A stretch of 64,000 nucleotides of DNA, from NCBI RefSeq assembly GCF_020080835.1, contig NC_058164.1, positions 25,489,770 through 25,553,769 of the forward strand, written 5' to 3'. Of the stretch, positions 45,156-56,500 are shown piece after piece. Position 1 is the stretch's first letter. Each line of letters opens with the position of its first letter. A program made the position numbers and the translations under genes. Below the pieces are notes generated by a model, which had not been told where the DNA came from, did not search any database, and saw only the letters and a program-made list of their open reading frames with translations. The stretch comes from Cotesia glomerata (Eukaryota; Arthropoda; Insecta; Hymenoptera; Braconidae).

Positions 45156-45345
45156 GTGTTTTAAAATTAGGCAGCCGAGGAGCTTCTTAGCCTTCTTTAT
45201 GAAGGATTAAAGTTAATACATAGATTTTTTACGGTCAAAATTTTAGAGTTTTACAAGTGTTGTTCTAAAAGTGACTACAATGCTTCAAGATAGGAACAAA
45301 TTACTTTATGTGTGTTTTGTTAAAACACTTGGATTTACAGTGGCG

Positions 45346-46050
45346 GTAATTTAATCACTCGCGGTTTTTTAAATACCGTAAATTTGCGGTATTAATGCGT
45401 TTACCATAAATTAACCGTTATAATTCTGAAATAATACGGTATTTCTGTGGTTATTTTGGCCAGTTTTTTTACTATAGTTACCCGAGTCAGAATAATAAAC
45501 CTATATGAGCCTACATGAACCTACATGAGCCTACAGAATAATTTTCAATTGTTTTGGTCGATATTATTCAATTTATAAATTGAATTTTTAAGTTTTTTTA
45601 TCAATAAATTTTTAGTTACTATTTAAATTTATTTATATTGTACTATTTAATATTGGTATAAGTGTATTTTGCGAGGTTATATTGATCAATCAAAACAATT
45701 AAAGAAAAATATCGATCAAAACAATTAAAAATTGTCCTGTAGGCTCATGTAGGCTTATGTAGGTTCATTATTCTGACTCGGGTATACAGAATTTCTACCG
45801 TACTTTTGCTGCAAAGTTCAGAAATAATACGATAAAATTACCGTAAAACTCTAGAACTTTTACCGTAAAAAATTCATGTATTAACTATAATATTACTATA
45901 ATTTTAAAATAATAAAATGGTATTTCTACGGTAAAAATACCAAAGATATACTGCAATTTTACCGCATTTATACTGATATAATTAAAGATATAATGCTTTC
46001 TACCGTAATATGGACGGTTGTGTTCATTACTCGGTGAGTTTTATTAGGTG
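45346..46050 (+). mobile_element. TACCG element, copy 2, interrupted by a MITE
   Basis: The sequence is dominated by TACCGTAAA, GCGGTATT and ACGGTATTT words. It matches copy 3 (46266-47600) in inverted orientation, including CATAAATTAACCGTTATAATTC and TTTTGGCCAGTTTTTTTACTATAGTTA. The match is interrupted by the 302-bp MITE at 45481. No coding capacity. Confidence 0.6.
45481..45782. mobile_element. MITE with TA target duplication, ends CCCGAGTCAGAATA
   Basis: The left end TA|CCCGAGTCAGAATAATRAACCT and right end AGGTTCATTATTCTGACTCGGG|TA are exact or near-exact inverses, continuing inward through CCTACATGAGCCTACA and CAATTGTTTTGGTCGATATT. The comparison with copy 3 at 46610 shows the uninterrupted ACTATAGTTATGCAG target, so this is a clean insertion. 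TA duplication suggests Tc1/mariner-type mobilisation. Confidence 0.8.
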
Positions 46051-46075
46051 ACTGAGTATATAGATACGGATAGTG

Positions 46076-46146
46076 TCTCTGATAGCTCAACTAGTAGAGC
46101 CTTCGGCGTGTAACTAGATGATCCGGGTTCGAATCCCGGTCTGGAC
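46076..46146 (+). tRNA. tRNA-like sequence, probably degenerate (TGT anticodon position)
   Basis: The D arm TAGCTCAACTAGTAGAGC is good, and the T arm CCGGGTTCGAATCCCGG is perfect. The spacing is tRNA-like (71 nt). The anticodon arm TTCGG-CGTGTAA-CTAGA pairs poorly, position 33 is G rather than U, and the acceptor pairs only in part (TCTCTGA with TCTGGAC). It shares its 3' part with the tRNA-like sequence at 58512, so both may belong to a tRNA-derived repeat. Confidence 0.45.
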
Positions 46147-46265
46147 TAAAAAAAATGATAATAATAATAAAATCAGAGAAATTAATTTTATCAACCTCTT
46201 AAAAATTATTCATGATAATTTATGATGTTATAAAAAAAAATTTTAAGCTATTGAAAAATAGTAGT

Positions 46266-46629
46266 AAAGCAGCATATTTTTGGTATTTTGCCGGTAATAG
46301 AAAGTAGGGATCTTCTTTTCCGGTTTTTTTCTGCAATACTGCCGCAGATATACAGTAAATATGCGGTACATTTACGGTGTAAATGCTGTTAATATACCGT
46401 AATTTTTCTATTGTATTGCCGTAAATATTCTGAATTTATTTCGTAGTTTTTTCGTAATAATTCGACAAAAAACTGGCTAAAATAACTCAAGTATTACGGT
46501 AAAAATACAGCATTTATATCGTATAAATACCGAATCTTTACGGTATTTCCAAAACCGTGAGAGATGGTATTATTCTAGTAGTTTTGCACCAAAAGTGCAT
46601 TAGAAATGCTGCATAACTATAGTAAAAAA
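46266..46629 (-). mobile_element. TACCG element, copy 3, left part
   Basis: Inverted relative to copy 2. It continues at 47510-47600 on the other side of an inserted AACTTCCCG element. Words such as TTACGGTAAAAATACAGC and ATACCGTAATTTTTC recur. Confidence 0.6.
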
Positions 46630-47314
46630 TTAGGAAAACAGTTGACCCTAAAGGCCATCCCTGCAACTTCCCGCTAATTCCGTTAATACCTGGCCGCTTT
46701 TTTGAGCTCTTCGAGCTCAAAAGTACAATCTGTGTGTTGTTTTAAGCTCTCCGAGCTCAAAAAGATACCTTTTCTATGCTTTTGAGCTCTTTGAGCTCAA
46801 AAGTCTGATAGAAGTTTCATAGAACACTATTTTTTGAATGTTCATACCGCAATAACTTTTGAATGAATGAACCGATTTTTACGCGGTTGGCGGCATTCTA
46901 CGTAGTTTTTTAAGCCTTATAAATAATTTCTAAGTTTCAATTGGTCAAACTAGAAATTTCGGAGTAACTCTGAAAAAACACTTTTTTCGGTTTTCTTTCG
47001 TTCACGATATCTCTCGAACGAATCAACCGATTTTGACCGGATTGGCGGAGATCGACGTGGTTTTTCAAGGTTGAGAGCTGATTAGTTTTTGGAATCGATC
47101 GGTTGAGCCGTTTAAATGTTATCCCAAAAAAACCACTGCAGAAAAAATTTTTTTTCCTACTTTTTTTTAGATTTCTCCAAATTTCTCAAAATCTATCGGT
47201 TCGAATCGGTTCAAATTAACAGGAAATCTAAGTTTGGCGAAGCCCTTTCGAATGGCATCAACCGCGATGAAATCGGTTCAACCGTTCAAAAGTTATAAGA
47301 GATTTACATACTTA

Positions 47315-47347
<33 letters not shown>

Positions 47348-47509
47348 GTACATACATACAGACATAGTGACACCCTCGTGGGAATAGTCAGGAAAGCTTC
47401 CTAGGACCTCAAAACGTCGAGATCTGATGAAAACTCGATTTTCGAAAAACGGGATAAAACCAATAACTTCCCGATTTTTGAAAATTTTCAATTTTCTTAG
47501 CGGGAAGTT
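46630..47509 (-). mobile_element. AACTTCCCG element, copy C (complete, inserted in TACCG element)
   Basis: It is nearly identical to copy A over its full length, with TTAGGAAAAC (right end in element sense) at 46630 and CGGGAAGTT hairpin end at 47509. The three GAGCTC hairpins (46702-46800) and a (CA)n tract (about 47317-47347) are intact. The host sequence resumes as AAAAAACTGGCCAATATAACCAC, matching uninterrupted copy 2, so the exact borders are visible. The high identity to A suggests recent activity. Confidence 0.8.
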
Positions 47510-47605
47510 GAAAAAAACTGGCCAATATAACCACAAAAATACCGTATTATTTGAGAATTATAACAGTAAATTTATGGTAAACGCAATAATACCAAAAATT
47601 TGTGG
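47510..47605 (-). mobile_element. TACCG element, copy 3, right part
   Basis: AAAAAACTGGCC ... AATACCGTATTATTTGAGAATTATAACAGTAAATTTATGG is the inverted match to 45380-45478 of copy 2. Confidence 0.6.
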
Positions 47606-48690
47606 TCAGCTGACATATTTGGTCATTTTGAATCTATTTTTGATGGATCATATCATTTGATCCAAAAAAAGGTCGTAGAAGACTTCAAAAAGATTGCTGA
47701 GGAATTGCCAATCAAAACAAGCAACAAAATGACTAAAGCTTGATAGTAAATATCGACAAAACTAGTAAACAACCTTCACCTTGTCCAAAGTCACCTGACC
47801 TTATCGAATAAGGGGATTCCCTTGAAAAGGCATTTATCCAACATGATAGCACAAATACAATTAATAAGGGTTGTACTGCTAAGATCTGCTATTGTAGATG
47901 TTAGCTACAATAGCTAGATCGGGTGTATGACGTGACTACATCAAACGATCTGAGTTGCGTGCCAGCTCGGTATAATTCACTCTCAGATACCGTTTAATCC
48001 TAATTGATTGGCGTAAAAGATTACTTTTATACTTTTTATAACGATCAGATTTGTTTTGTTTATAGAAGTCTTCAGCTGATGCATGCTTCATGCCGTAAGA
48101 TCCAAGTTCAATCAATTTTAACCTTGGCGACCTTCATCCTTCATTAATGCAATCCAAGAGGCCTTTTTTCTGCGAAGCTTAATTAGTTGAGCGTACTTTA
48201 AGAGAAATGCTTAATGACAGTCCAGAACGTGTTCTAGGGTCGCTAATTTACAGACTAATCGTTCTCTCTTCTTGCTTCATTCCGACTCTATATAATATAG
48301 GTCCATTGTTTACGTTCCAACGCGTTTAGCTTTCAGAAGTATTTACTTTGTTTTTTTTGCTGGTGCTCAATTAGTCTTTAGAGTTTTTTCTCTATTAGAA
48401 ATTCAACGCAGAATATAATTTGGCGCAAGACTAAAATTTTTGAACCAAAGTTAAAAGAAACTTTTTTTTAGAACAAAAATTTTATCTAAGCTTAAGAATT
48501 TTTTCTTTTGACTCAAAAATATTTATTGTTTTCTTTATTATTAAATTTTTTTTCTTGTGACTTAAGCTAACCTTTTTATTTTTGTAGATTTGAGTCCAAA
48601 AGATTGATAATAATGCTTAATAATTTTCTAAGAAAATATGGATCATATTTTTCCGATAAGTTTTTTGAAAAATGAAATATAAAATTCCAA
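47606..48690. other. unassigned sequence
   Basis: No exon recognised. A 9-bp-stem hairpin CTATTGTAG / CTACAATAG lies near 47890-47915. Confidence 0.4.
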
Positions 48691-48699
48691 AAAAAAAAA

Positions 48700-49235
48700 A
48701 AAACGGAAAATTTTTATCAAAAATTGAAGCAGAAAATTTTTATCTAAGATTGAAGCAGAAAATTTTTATCAAAAATTGAAGCAGAAAAATTTTATCTAAG
48801 ATTGAAGCAGAAAAATTTTATCTAAGATTGAAGCAGAAAAATTTTATCTAAGATTGAAGCAGAAAATTTTTATCAAAAATTAAAGCAGAAAATTTTTATC
48901 AAAAATTAAAGCAGAAAATTTTTATAAAAAATTGAAGCAGAAAAATTTTATCTAAGATTGAAGCAGAAAATTTTTATCAAAAATTAAAGCAGAAAATTTT
49001 TATCAAAAATTGAAGCAGAAAATTTTTATCAAAAATTGAAGCAGAAAATTTTTATCTAAGATTGAAGCAAAAAAATTTTATCTAAGATTGAAGCAGAAAA
49101 ATTTTATCTAAGATTGAAGCCGAAAATTTTTATCAAAAATTGAAGCAGAAAATTTTTTACAAAAATTAAAGTAAAAATTTTTTTTTTAAAATTGAAGCAG
49201 AAAATTTTTATCAAAAATTAAAGCAAAAAATTTTT
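48700..49235. repeat. 25-26 bp minisatellite (GAAGCAGAAAATTTTTATC...)
   Basis: About 20 tandem units alternate between AAAATTGAAGCAGAAAATTT and AAGATTGAAGCAGAAAAATT types, joined by TTATC. Two variants (CAAAAATTG and CTAAGATTG) are intermixed. Confidence 0.9.
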
Positions 49236-50181
49236 AACAAAATTTGTTATTTCTTAACAAAATTCCATTAAAATTTCAAAATTTAAAGACTTTATCCTTG
49301 AAATCTTCAAAGTAAAATATTTCATCATATTTATTTGAAGTATAAAATGAATTCCATCATAAAAGAACGGATTCTTAGACATTTAAATATAAAAAAAAAT
49401 ATCCATCAAAAGACGAACTTCCTTTACATTTTCCACGCACAAAAGATAAAATCTGTAATTTGATAATTACTTTTAGGGAGTTTGAGCCTTCATTCTAACT
49501 TTTTGGCTTCTGGTATAATTACTTCCCCGGAACTTTTACCGAAATTTTTTAATTCAAGATTTTAATCTGTAAATAACTTTAAAGGCTTAAAAAAGTAATT
49601 TTAGTAAAATATCAAGAGAATTCTTGAAAAAATTTTGATAATTTTTCCTTTTTTCGCATTATTTAATAAAAAAAAATTATTTTTATTGCTCAAAAATTTT
49701 TCTCTTAATTTTTTTATCAATATATATTCATATTACAAGAATAAATAAATAATAAAATTATTTATTGATATTTCTTAACTACAAGAACTCTTCTGAGTCA
49801 GAAATAAAAAATTCAAATTAATTTACAATATTAATTATGTTTCTTAATAAGAGAAATAATTAAAAAATATTCAAAAGTATTGAAAAGAAATTCAAATTTT
49901 ATTATTTTTAATTTTAATAATAATAATTAGTATTAAATGAGCTCTCCGGCTTTATTAATCCGCAAAAATTACCCACATCAAAATTTCTCAAAACAAAATT
50001 TAACACAAGATAAATTAATCTGACAAAAATTAATCATCATTTAAGAAAAATAATCCGTGATTAATTTTCGGATAAAAACTTGTTACCGTGCTGCGTCCTT
50101 TTATTTAAAATAAATAAATATTTCTTTAATATCAATTACAAATCTAATTATAAAATTATGACACATTTTTGAATATAAATA
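49236..50181. other. unassigned AT-rich sequence
   Basis: Nothing recognised. Confidence 0.4.
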
Positions 50182-50380
50182 GGGTAGAAGTACCGTTTGT
50201 GGCCACTGTACCGATTATGGCCACTTATTGTTTAAATAAACGATAGAAATTAATTTATATTAATAAACTCAATTTGTTTTAATATAAATTTTTTAAAATT
50301 CAACAAAAATACGGTTATAATATCAGAATTTTTTATAAATTAATTCAAATTTTAACTGGCCAAAAACGGTACTTCTACCC
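50182..50380. mobile_element. 199-bp MITE with TA target duplication
   Basis: The ends TA|GGGTAGAAGTACCGTTTGTGGCC and GGCCAAAAACGGTACTTCTACCC|TA form about 22-bp inverted repeats. The internal CACTGTACCGATTATGGCCAC resembles a subterminal duplicate. No coding capacity. Confidence 0.8.
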
Positions 50381-51070
50381 TATTAAAAACAATAAAAATT
50401 TTAATATAAGCAAAATAATAAAATTAATCATCTAAAAGATGAGCAATGAGAAGTTTTGTTATGAGAAAATATATTTGAAGATATTGCTAGAATAAAATAT
50501 TGCATAAGAAATTATTGATAAAAATTTTGCCGTAATTATTGCATAAAGAATAAAAGACCATTTATAAAATGGTCCAAAAAAAAAATTAATCATAAATTAA
50601 TTCTCGGTAATTTTTCCCAAAATTTTCTTCTTGGGATTAACTTATTCCGTTTGAAGATAAAAAAGGATTGAAGCTTAACCGTGAAACGAATAAAAACTGA
50701 GATTGATAATTTCAAGAGCTGGAAGTAATGCTTCGGATATTGGGGTTGAAAAAAAAGGGTGAATAAAAGTAGGCCAGTAGTACGGAGGAACAATCAATAG
50801 AGGTCGGTTGCCTAGAGGGGATGCCGTTGCGTTTTTTTCTTTGTTCGTTTTTTAATTTATTCCAATTATCCTAATCCTTAAAGAAAAAAAAAAAAAACCT
50901 TCCAAAAATTACATCTACAAATTAATCCTTGATTAATTTCCGAATTAATTATTTATTAACAATTTTTTTAACCAAAAAAAAAACTGTAAGTTAAGAAGAC
51001 AAGTGATCTTAATGAAAATTTTATCACCTAGTCCTTAATTTTAATTAGGTGCAATTAGCAATTGTTTTTT
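50381..51070. other. unassigned AT-rich sequence
   Basis: No exon recognised; the minus-strand frame 50590-50793 has no diagnostic motif. Confidence 0.4.
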
Positions 51071-51074
51071 TTAA

Positions 51075-51440
51075 AACTAAGCGGATTAATTACAAAATTA
51101 ATTACTTATTTTTCTTTTAAATTAATTACAAAATTAATTACTTGTTTTTCTTTTAAATTAATTACAAAATTAATTACTTGTTTTTCTTTTAAATTAATTA
51201 CTTCTTTTTCTTTAAAATTAATTACTTGTTTTTCTTTAAAATTAATTACAAAATTAATTACTTGTTTTTCTTTTAAATTAATTACTTTTTTTTCTTTTAA
51301 ATTAATTAATTAATTAATTACTTGATTTTCTTTTAAATTAATTAATTAATTAATTAATTACTTGTTTTTCTTTTAAATTAATTAATTAATTAATTAATTA
51401 CTTATTTTTATTCTAAATTAATTAATTAATTAATTACCAA
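51075..51440. repeat. TTAATTAC / TTTTTCTTTTAAA tandem array
   Basis: Units of 25-36 bp combine AAATTAATTACAAAATTAAT and TACTTGTTTTTCTTTT. The plus-strand frame through it (repeats of KLITCFSF) is a by-product of a repeat length near a multiple of three. Confidence 0.85.
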
Positions 51441-52118
51441 AATTTTTTTAAGGTTAGCTTGCAGTTTTTATTTATTAAAAAAATTAAAAGCGATGTACAA
51501 ACAATGGATGTTAATAATAAGTGCTTTGAGTCATGAATATAGTTACAACAAAGCTTACATTTGTAACTAATTTGTAACTAAACAATTAAACTCTACCAAA
51601 CAATTGCAGGGAAGAAATTGTACAAAGAGTTTAAAAGAAAATGGAGAAAAAAATCGAAACAAAGCGAATCGTTTGTTGCAAATTTATTTTTTTGTAGCTT
51701 ACCTAGTAGATCGATGGCAATTGATACAAAACTGTTAAAACACTTAACATTCTCACTTTTTTAAATATTTTTTTTTTATCATTTATATTATATATATTAA
51801 GATTAGTATTATTATTATTGTAAATAACGTATTTTACTTGAGACTATAGACTGTATACTAAATTTATTATTCCGTAACTCAGTTGAACTTTTTTATTGCT
51901 TTCTATATTCACTATCGCTCCCAGGTTATACATATATAACAGCGCTACAGTGCGATCTTTGTTAGCATGGAGTATATCACGCACTAGGTACACTTAATGG
52001 AGGACTGGCGCCCTCTGGTGCAAAGGGAAGGTAGGATAATTTTGTACCAACGATAGTTTCTGAAATTTCCCTATTACGCCTATTAGAATGGTTTCTAGCT
52101 GCTGGTTGGTTGGAATTT
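51441..52118. other. upstream region of the HROB-type gene, with a strong CTCF-like site
   Basis: No exon recognised. On the minus strand 52004-52022 reads TGCACCAGAGGGCGCCAGT, an excellent match to the CTCF core CACCAGRGGGCGC and the GC-richest spot nearby. Confidence 0.45.
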
Positions 52119-52268
52119 TGGCGCGGGATTTAAATTTATAATCTAAATTTTGAATTTTCATAGATATAAAATTTTTTTTTGGTATTTTTGGCGCGGGATT
52201 TAAATTTATAATTTAAATTTTGAATTTTCATAGAAATAAAATTTTTTTTTTGGTATTTTTGGCGCGCT
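52119..52268 (+). promoter_or_regulatory. 70-bp tandem repeat carrying E2F-like TTTTGGCGCG sites
   Basis: TTTTGGCGCGGGATTTAAAT occurs at 52126-52145 and 52187-52206, and TTTTTGGCGCGC at 52256-52267. The spacing is about 65-70 bp, with matching AT-rich spacers (TTTTGAATTTTCATAGA). TTTGGCGC is the E2F/DP consensus. The sites lie about 1.2 kb before the start codon of the HROB-type gene. The role is inference. Confidence 0.4.
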
Positions 52269-53474
52269 TTTATGGATTTTATTTGAATTTTTTAATGCAT
52301 AAATATATTTAGTGATTTTATTGTTACCTAATTGTTTTTTTTTTGGAAAAAAATATAAAAATTAATGATTTAAAACATTTTTATTGATTTTTTGGTAATT
52401 TTTGTAGAAATAAAAACAATTTCATAAAAATTATTTTAAAAAAAATTATTTTTTGATGGAATTTAGTAAAAAAATTTTATTAAATAAATTCTAAAATAAT
52501 AAAGATTGAAAAAAATTTTTTTGTATAACTAATTTGTATAATTATTAAATTTACAAAATTAAAAAACGATCAAATTTATAAAATAAAATTTTTTCGTCTG
52601 AATTTATTTAATTAAAAATGTATTAAATGTAAAAATTATTAAATTAAATAGAAAATTTCTTTAAAAATATAACTTTTATTAGTCAACAATTTAGAGTAAA
52701 AATATTTTTTTTTGTATTAATTTGTATAATTATTTAATTTACAAAATTAAAAAACGATCAAATTAATAAAATAAAATTTTTTGTGTTAATTTATTTAATT
52801 AAAAATGGATTTAATGTTAAAATTATTAAATTTAATAGAAAATTTTTTAAAAAATATAATTTTTTAAAACTACTAAACAATTTAGCATAAAAAAATTTGA
52901 AAAAAAATTTTTTTGTATTAATTAATTTAAAAAATTAAAAAATTATCAAATTAATAAAAAAATAATTTTTTAAAGTTACTCAATAAATTTTTTTGATGAA
53001 AAAAAATTTTTTAAGTTACTTAATAAATTTTTTTTATGAAAAAAAATTTTTTAAGTTACTTAATAAATTTTTTTTATAAAAAAAAATTTAAAAAGGAAAT
53101 TTTTATAAAATTATTAATAAAGAAAATTTATTAAATTAAAAATTTTTAAACTAAATTAATTAAAAAATAAAAATTACTAGAAAAATAATTTAAAATTCAA
53201 ATAGTCAATAAAAAAAATTTTTAAATTGCCCGCGGTTGATAAGTTCTATTTCTCACCACAAGTTTATACTTCAGAACACCAGTTGGCGCTTCAGTTGCTG
53301 CACACATTTGTTTACAAACTACACAATTTTTTTACAAGCACAATAAAGTGAATAAAGAACTATAAATTATTTTTCTACACTATTAAAATCAGTGAAGTGA
53401 ATAATTAAAATTGTTTTTATCTCAATATGTTATAAAAAATAAAAAAAAACATATTTGTTTTTTTTAAATTAATC
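52269..53474. other. AT-rich upstream and 5' UTR region of the HROB-type gene
   Basis: Mainly AT-rich tandem-like sequence (AATTTTTTTGATGAAAAAAA near 52980-53090). The less AT-rich stretch 53228-53330 is the likely promoter or 5' UTR. No separate gene. Confidence 0.4.
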
Positions 53475-53510
53475 ATGGCCGAGTTTGACAGAGACTTTGA
53501 CTTCGACGAG
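53475..53510 (+). CDS. HROB-type gene: exon 1
   Basis: The start ATCATGG has A at -3, and the donor GACGAG|GTATTT is at 53511. Twelve acidic residues, MAEFDRDFDFDE, end in phase 0. A short acidic Phe-rich N-terminus is typical of HROB proteins. No other ATG upstream continues in frame into the exon. Confidence 0.7.
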
Positions 53511-56500
53511 GTATTTACTAAGTTTTATTGTTTTATTTCTATTGTAATTTTTTATTAATATATTATTACTTATTAAATAATAAAGATTAATATGAAAAAT
53601 ATAATTAGCAGACTCAAAATTCGCCAGATTTATTCTGAGAGTAAAATAATAAAATGAAAAGATTAAAATGAAGGTTAAGGCCGCGCGCGAGTTTATCCAA
53701 ATTCTGTTTACTTTATTTTAATGTTTTTATGATTATCCTGAGACGACAATCGAATTTTTAGTGTTGTTTTTACGAATTCGTGATTTATTTTTATTATCTT
53801 CTTTTTAATATGTCAAGGTCCCGGAATTTATAAACTCGTGATAGTTTTTAACAAATTTGTTTATTTAATTTTTTTATTTTTGTTTGGATTTGTAAATAAA
53901 GATTTTATTTAACAGATATTTATTAAATTTTAAGAATTATTTTTTTTTAAATAAATTCCGACAAAAAAAATTGACTTAAAAATTTTTAAAAATAAAAAAT
54001 TTTTTTAATTTTTTTAATTTTTAAAAATAAAAAATTTTTTTTAATTTTTAAAATTTTTAAAAATAAAAAATTTTTAAAATTTTTAAAAATAAAAATTTTT
54101 TTTAATTTTTAAAATTTTTAAAAAATTTTTTAAAATTTTAAAAATAAAAAATTTTAAAATTTTTAAAAATAAAAATTTTTAAAAATAATTATTTTTTAAT
54201 TTTTAAAAATAAAAATTTTTTAATTTTTAAAATTTTTAAAATAAAAAATTTAAAAAATTTAAAAAATTTTTAAAAATAAAAAATTTTTTTAATTTTTAAA
54301 AATAAAAATTTTTTTTAATTTTTAAAATTTTTAAAAATAAAAAATTTTTTTAATTTTTAAAAATAAAAATTTTTTTTTAATTTTTAAAATTTTTAAAAAT
54401 AAAAAATTTTTTTAATTTTTTAAATTTTTAAAAATGAAAAATTTTTTTAATTTTTAAAAATAAAAAATTTTTTTAATATTTAAAATTTTTAAAAATAAAA
54501 AATTTTTTAAATTTTTAAAAATAAAAAATTTTTTTAATTTTAAAAATTTTTAAAAATAAAAAATTTTTTTAATTTCAAAATTTTTAAAAATGAAAAATTT
54601 TTATAATTTTTAAAAATAAAAAATTTTTTTAATTTTTAAAAATAAAAAATTTTTAAAATTTTTTTAATTTTTAAAAATAAAAAATTTTTCAAATTTTTAA
54701 AAATAAAAAATTTTTTAAATTTTTAAAAATAAAAAATTTAATTTTTTAAAAATAATTTTTTTGCTAAAAAAATTTTTTAAAATTATAAAATGACTGATGA
54801 ATTAAATGTCATTAATTTAGCAGATATTTATTAAATTTAATAAATTTTTTCAATAAATAAATTATAGCAAAAAAAAATTGACAGAAATTTTAACAAAGTA
54901 AAAATTCAATTTTTTTTTTTTAAATAATTTTTTGAAACAAATTTATTTGTTAAAAAAATAAATAAAAAATAATCAAGTGACTGCTAACTTTAATGTCATA
55001 AAAAATAGAGAAAATAATTGATAAGTAGAAATTAAAAAGAAAATTAAAAAAGCTATTTTTTAAAAATAACTTTTTAGAATAAATTATTTTGTTAAAAGAA
55101 AAATTTAAAAATTGACAAATGATTGCTAACTTTAATGTAATTTTTTCAAGAATAAAATTTCCTTATTTTTTAATTTTTTTTTTATGGCAATAAAATCAAC
55201 AGTCATTTTTTTATTTTTTTGTTTTGTATTTAAAAAATTAATTAATTCTGAGATATTTTTTTATGATACTAAAATTAGTAGACCTTTTAACAATTCTTAA
55301 TTCTTTTATCTCTTTATTTAAATAATAACTAAAAAAAATATTTTTTAAAATTGCAATTTTAGTTTCTAAATTTTTTTGATTCAAAATTGATTTTTTCAAT
55401 TTTTTTTTAAATTTCTAAACGTCAAAATTGTCCTTTAATATTTTTTTTTTTATAATTTGACTAAAATATTTTCCAATAAATGGAATAAAAATTTGAAAAA
55501 ATCTTGTAAATTGTAAATTTCTTTTATAAACAAAATAATTATCATTTATCTGCTATTTTTATCATGAAAAATTATTATACTTAAATTAGCGACTATCTGA
55601 CAATTTATAAATTTTTTTATTTCAATTAAATGAATTCTAAAGGAAAAAATAAAAAAAATCTGACATAATTCTCAAAAATTGAATTAAAATTCTAAAATTC
55701 ATCAAAAAAAAAAAAATTAGAATAAATTTTCTGACCGTGTAGAAAAAAAAGTTTTCACTTTTACTAAAAAATTGAAGCCCTCTTGAAAGTTTAAAAAAAA
55801 TTCCCAGCATTAGCTTGAAATTCTAAGCATTAGCTTGAAGCAAAAATTCTTGAAAAAACTTTCAGGCGAGTGATAAAAAACTTTACTTCCAGGACTCTTT
55901 ACGAGAAATCGAAAGCAATGAATCAATGCTCTTTACCCAGCAATGTTCTATACCTCTCGAAAAAAGTCCAGACGAGAACAAAAGCCCGGAGCAAGAGCAA
56001 TCTTCCCGAAAGAACCTTCTCTTGGACCTATTCGATCGACCTCCAGAGGTTGAAGACATACCGGAAGAATCCTCTTGTAAGACCCTATTACTAGACCTAA
56101 TGTCAAGATCAGCTGCCCCTTCATCTCCAAAAGAGCGCGAACCTCTAAAAAACCTCCTTCTAGACACAATGTCGAAAAAGACGCCAAATAACATTCGAAA
56201 GAACCTCTTAACCGAAAAGAACGACCGCAGCCCTTTCAAACGACCTTTATCACCCAAGCCAAAAGAGCCTCCGAAGACTTTAGTGCGGAAATTTCCTGGG
56301 CCGGCAGGCCTGCTCAGTTTCTCGGCTGCTAAAAAGAATCAAAGCTTATCCAAAGCGCTTAATGATAACCTGAACGATGATTCAGATGAAGGAAGGGCTG
56401 AGTCTAGATTTTGCTCGCAGGATACCAAAAAGCTGTTTACCGACGGCGCATGGCGGCTGATGATGAACGAATTGCCGCAAGACTACCTTACCGGTAAGGA

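Noticed and set aside
47886..47920. Hairpin CTATTGTAG / CTACAATAG
   Set aside because: Nine-bp stem with no other miRNA or RNA gene features; too short to report as a gene.
51062..51313. Frame of repeated KLITCFSF
   Set aside because: Product of an AT-rich tandem repeat; the composition is not protein-like.
55883..56257. Minus-strand frame opposite the HROB-type exon
   Set aside because: Ser/Arg-rich shadow of the coding strand.
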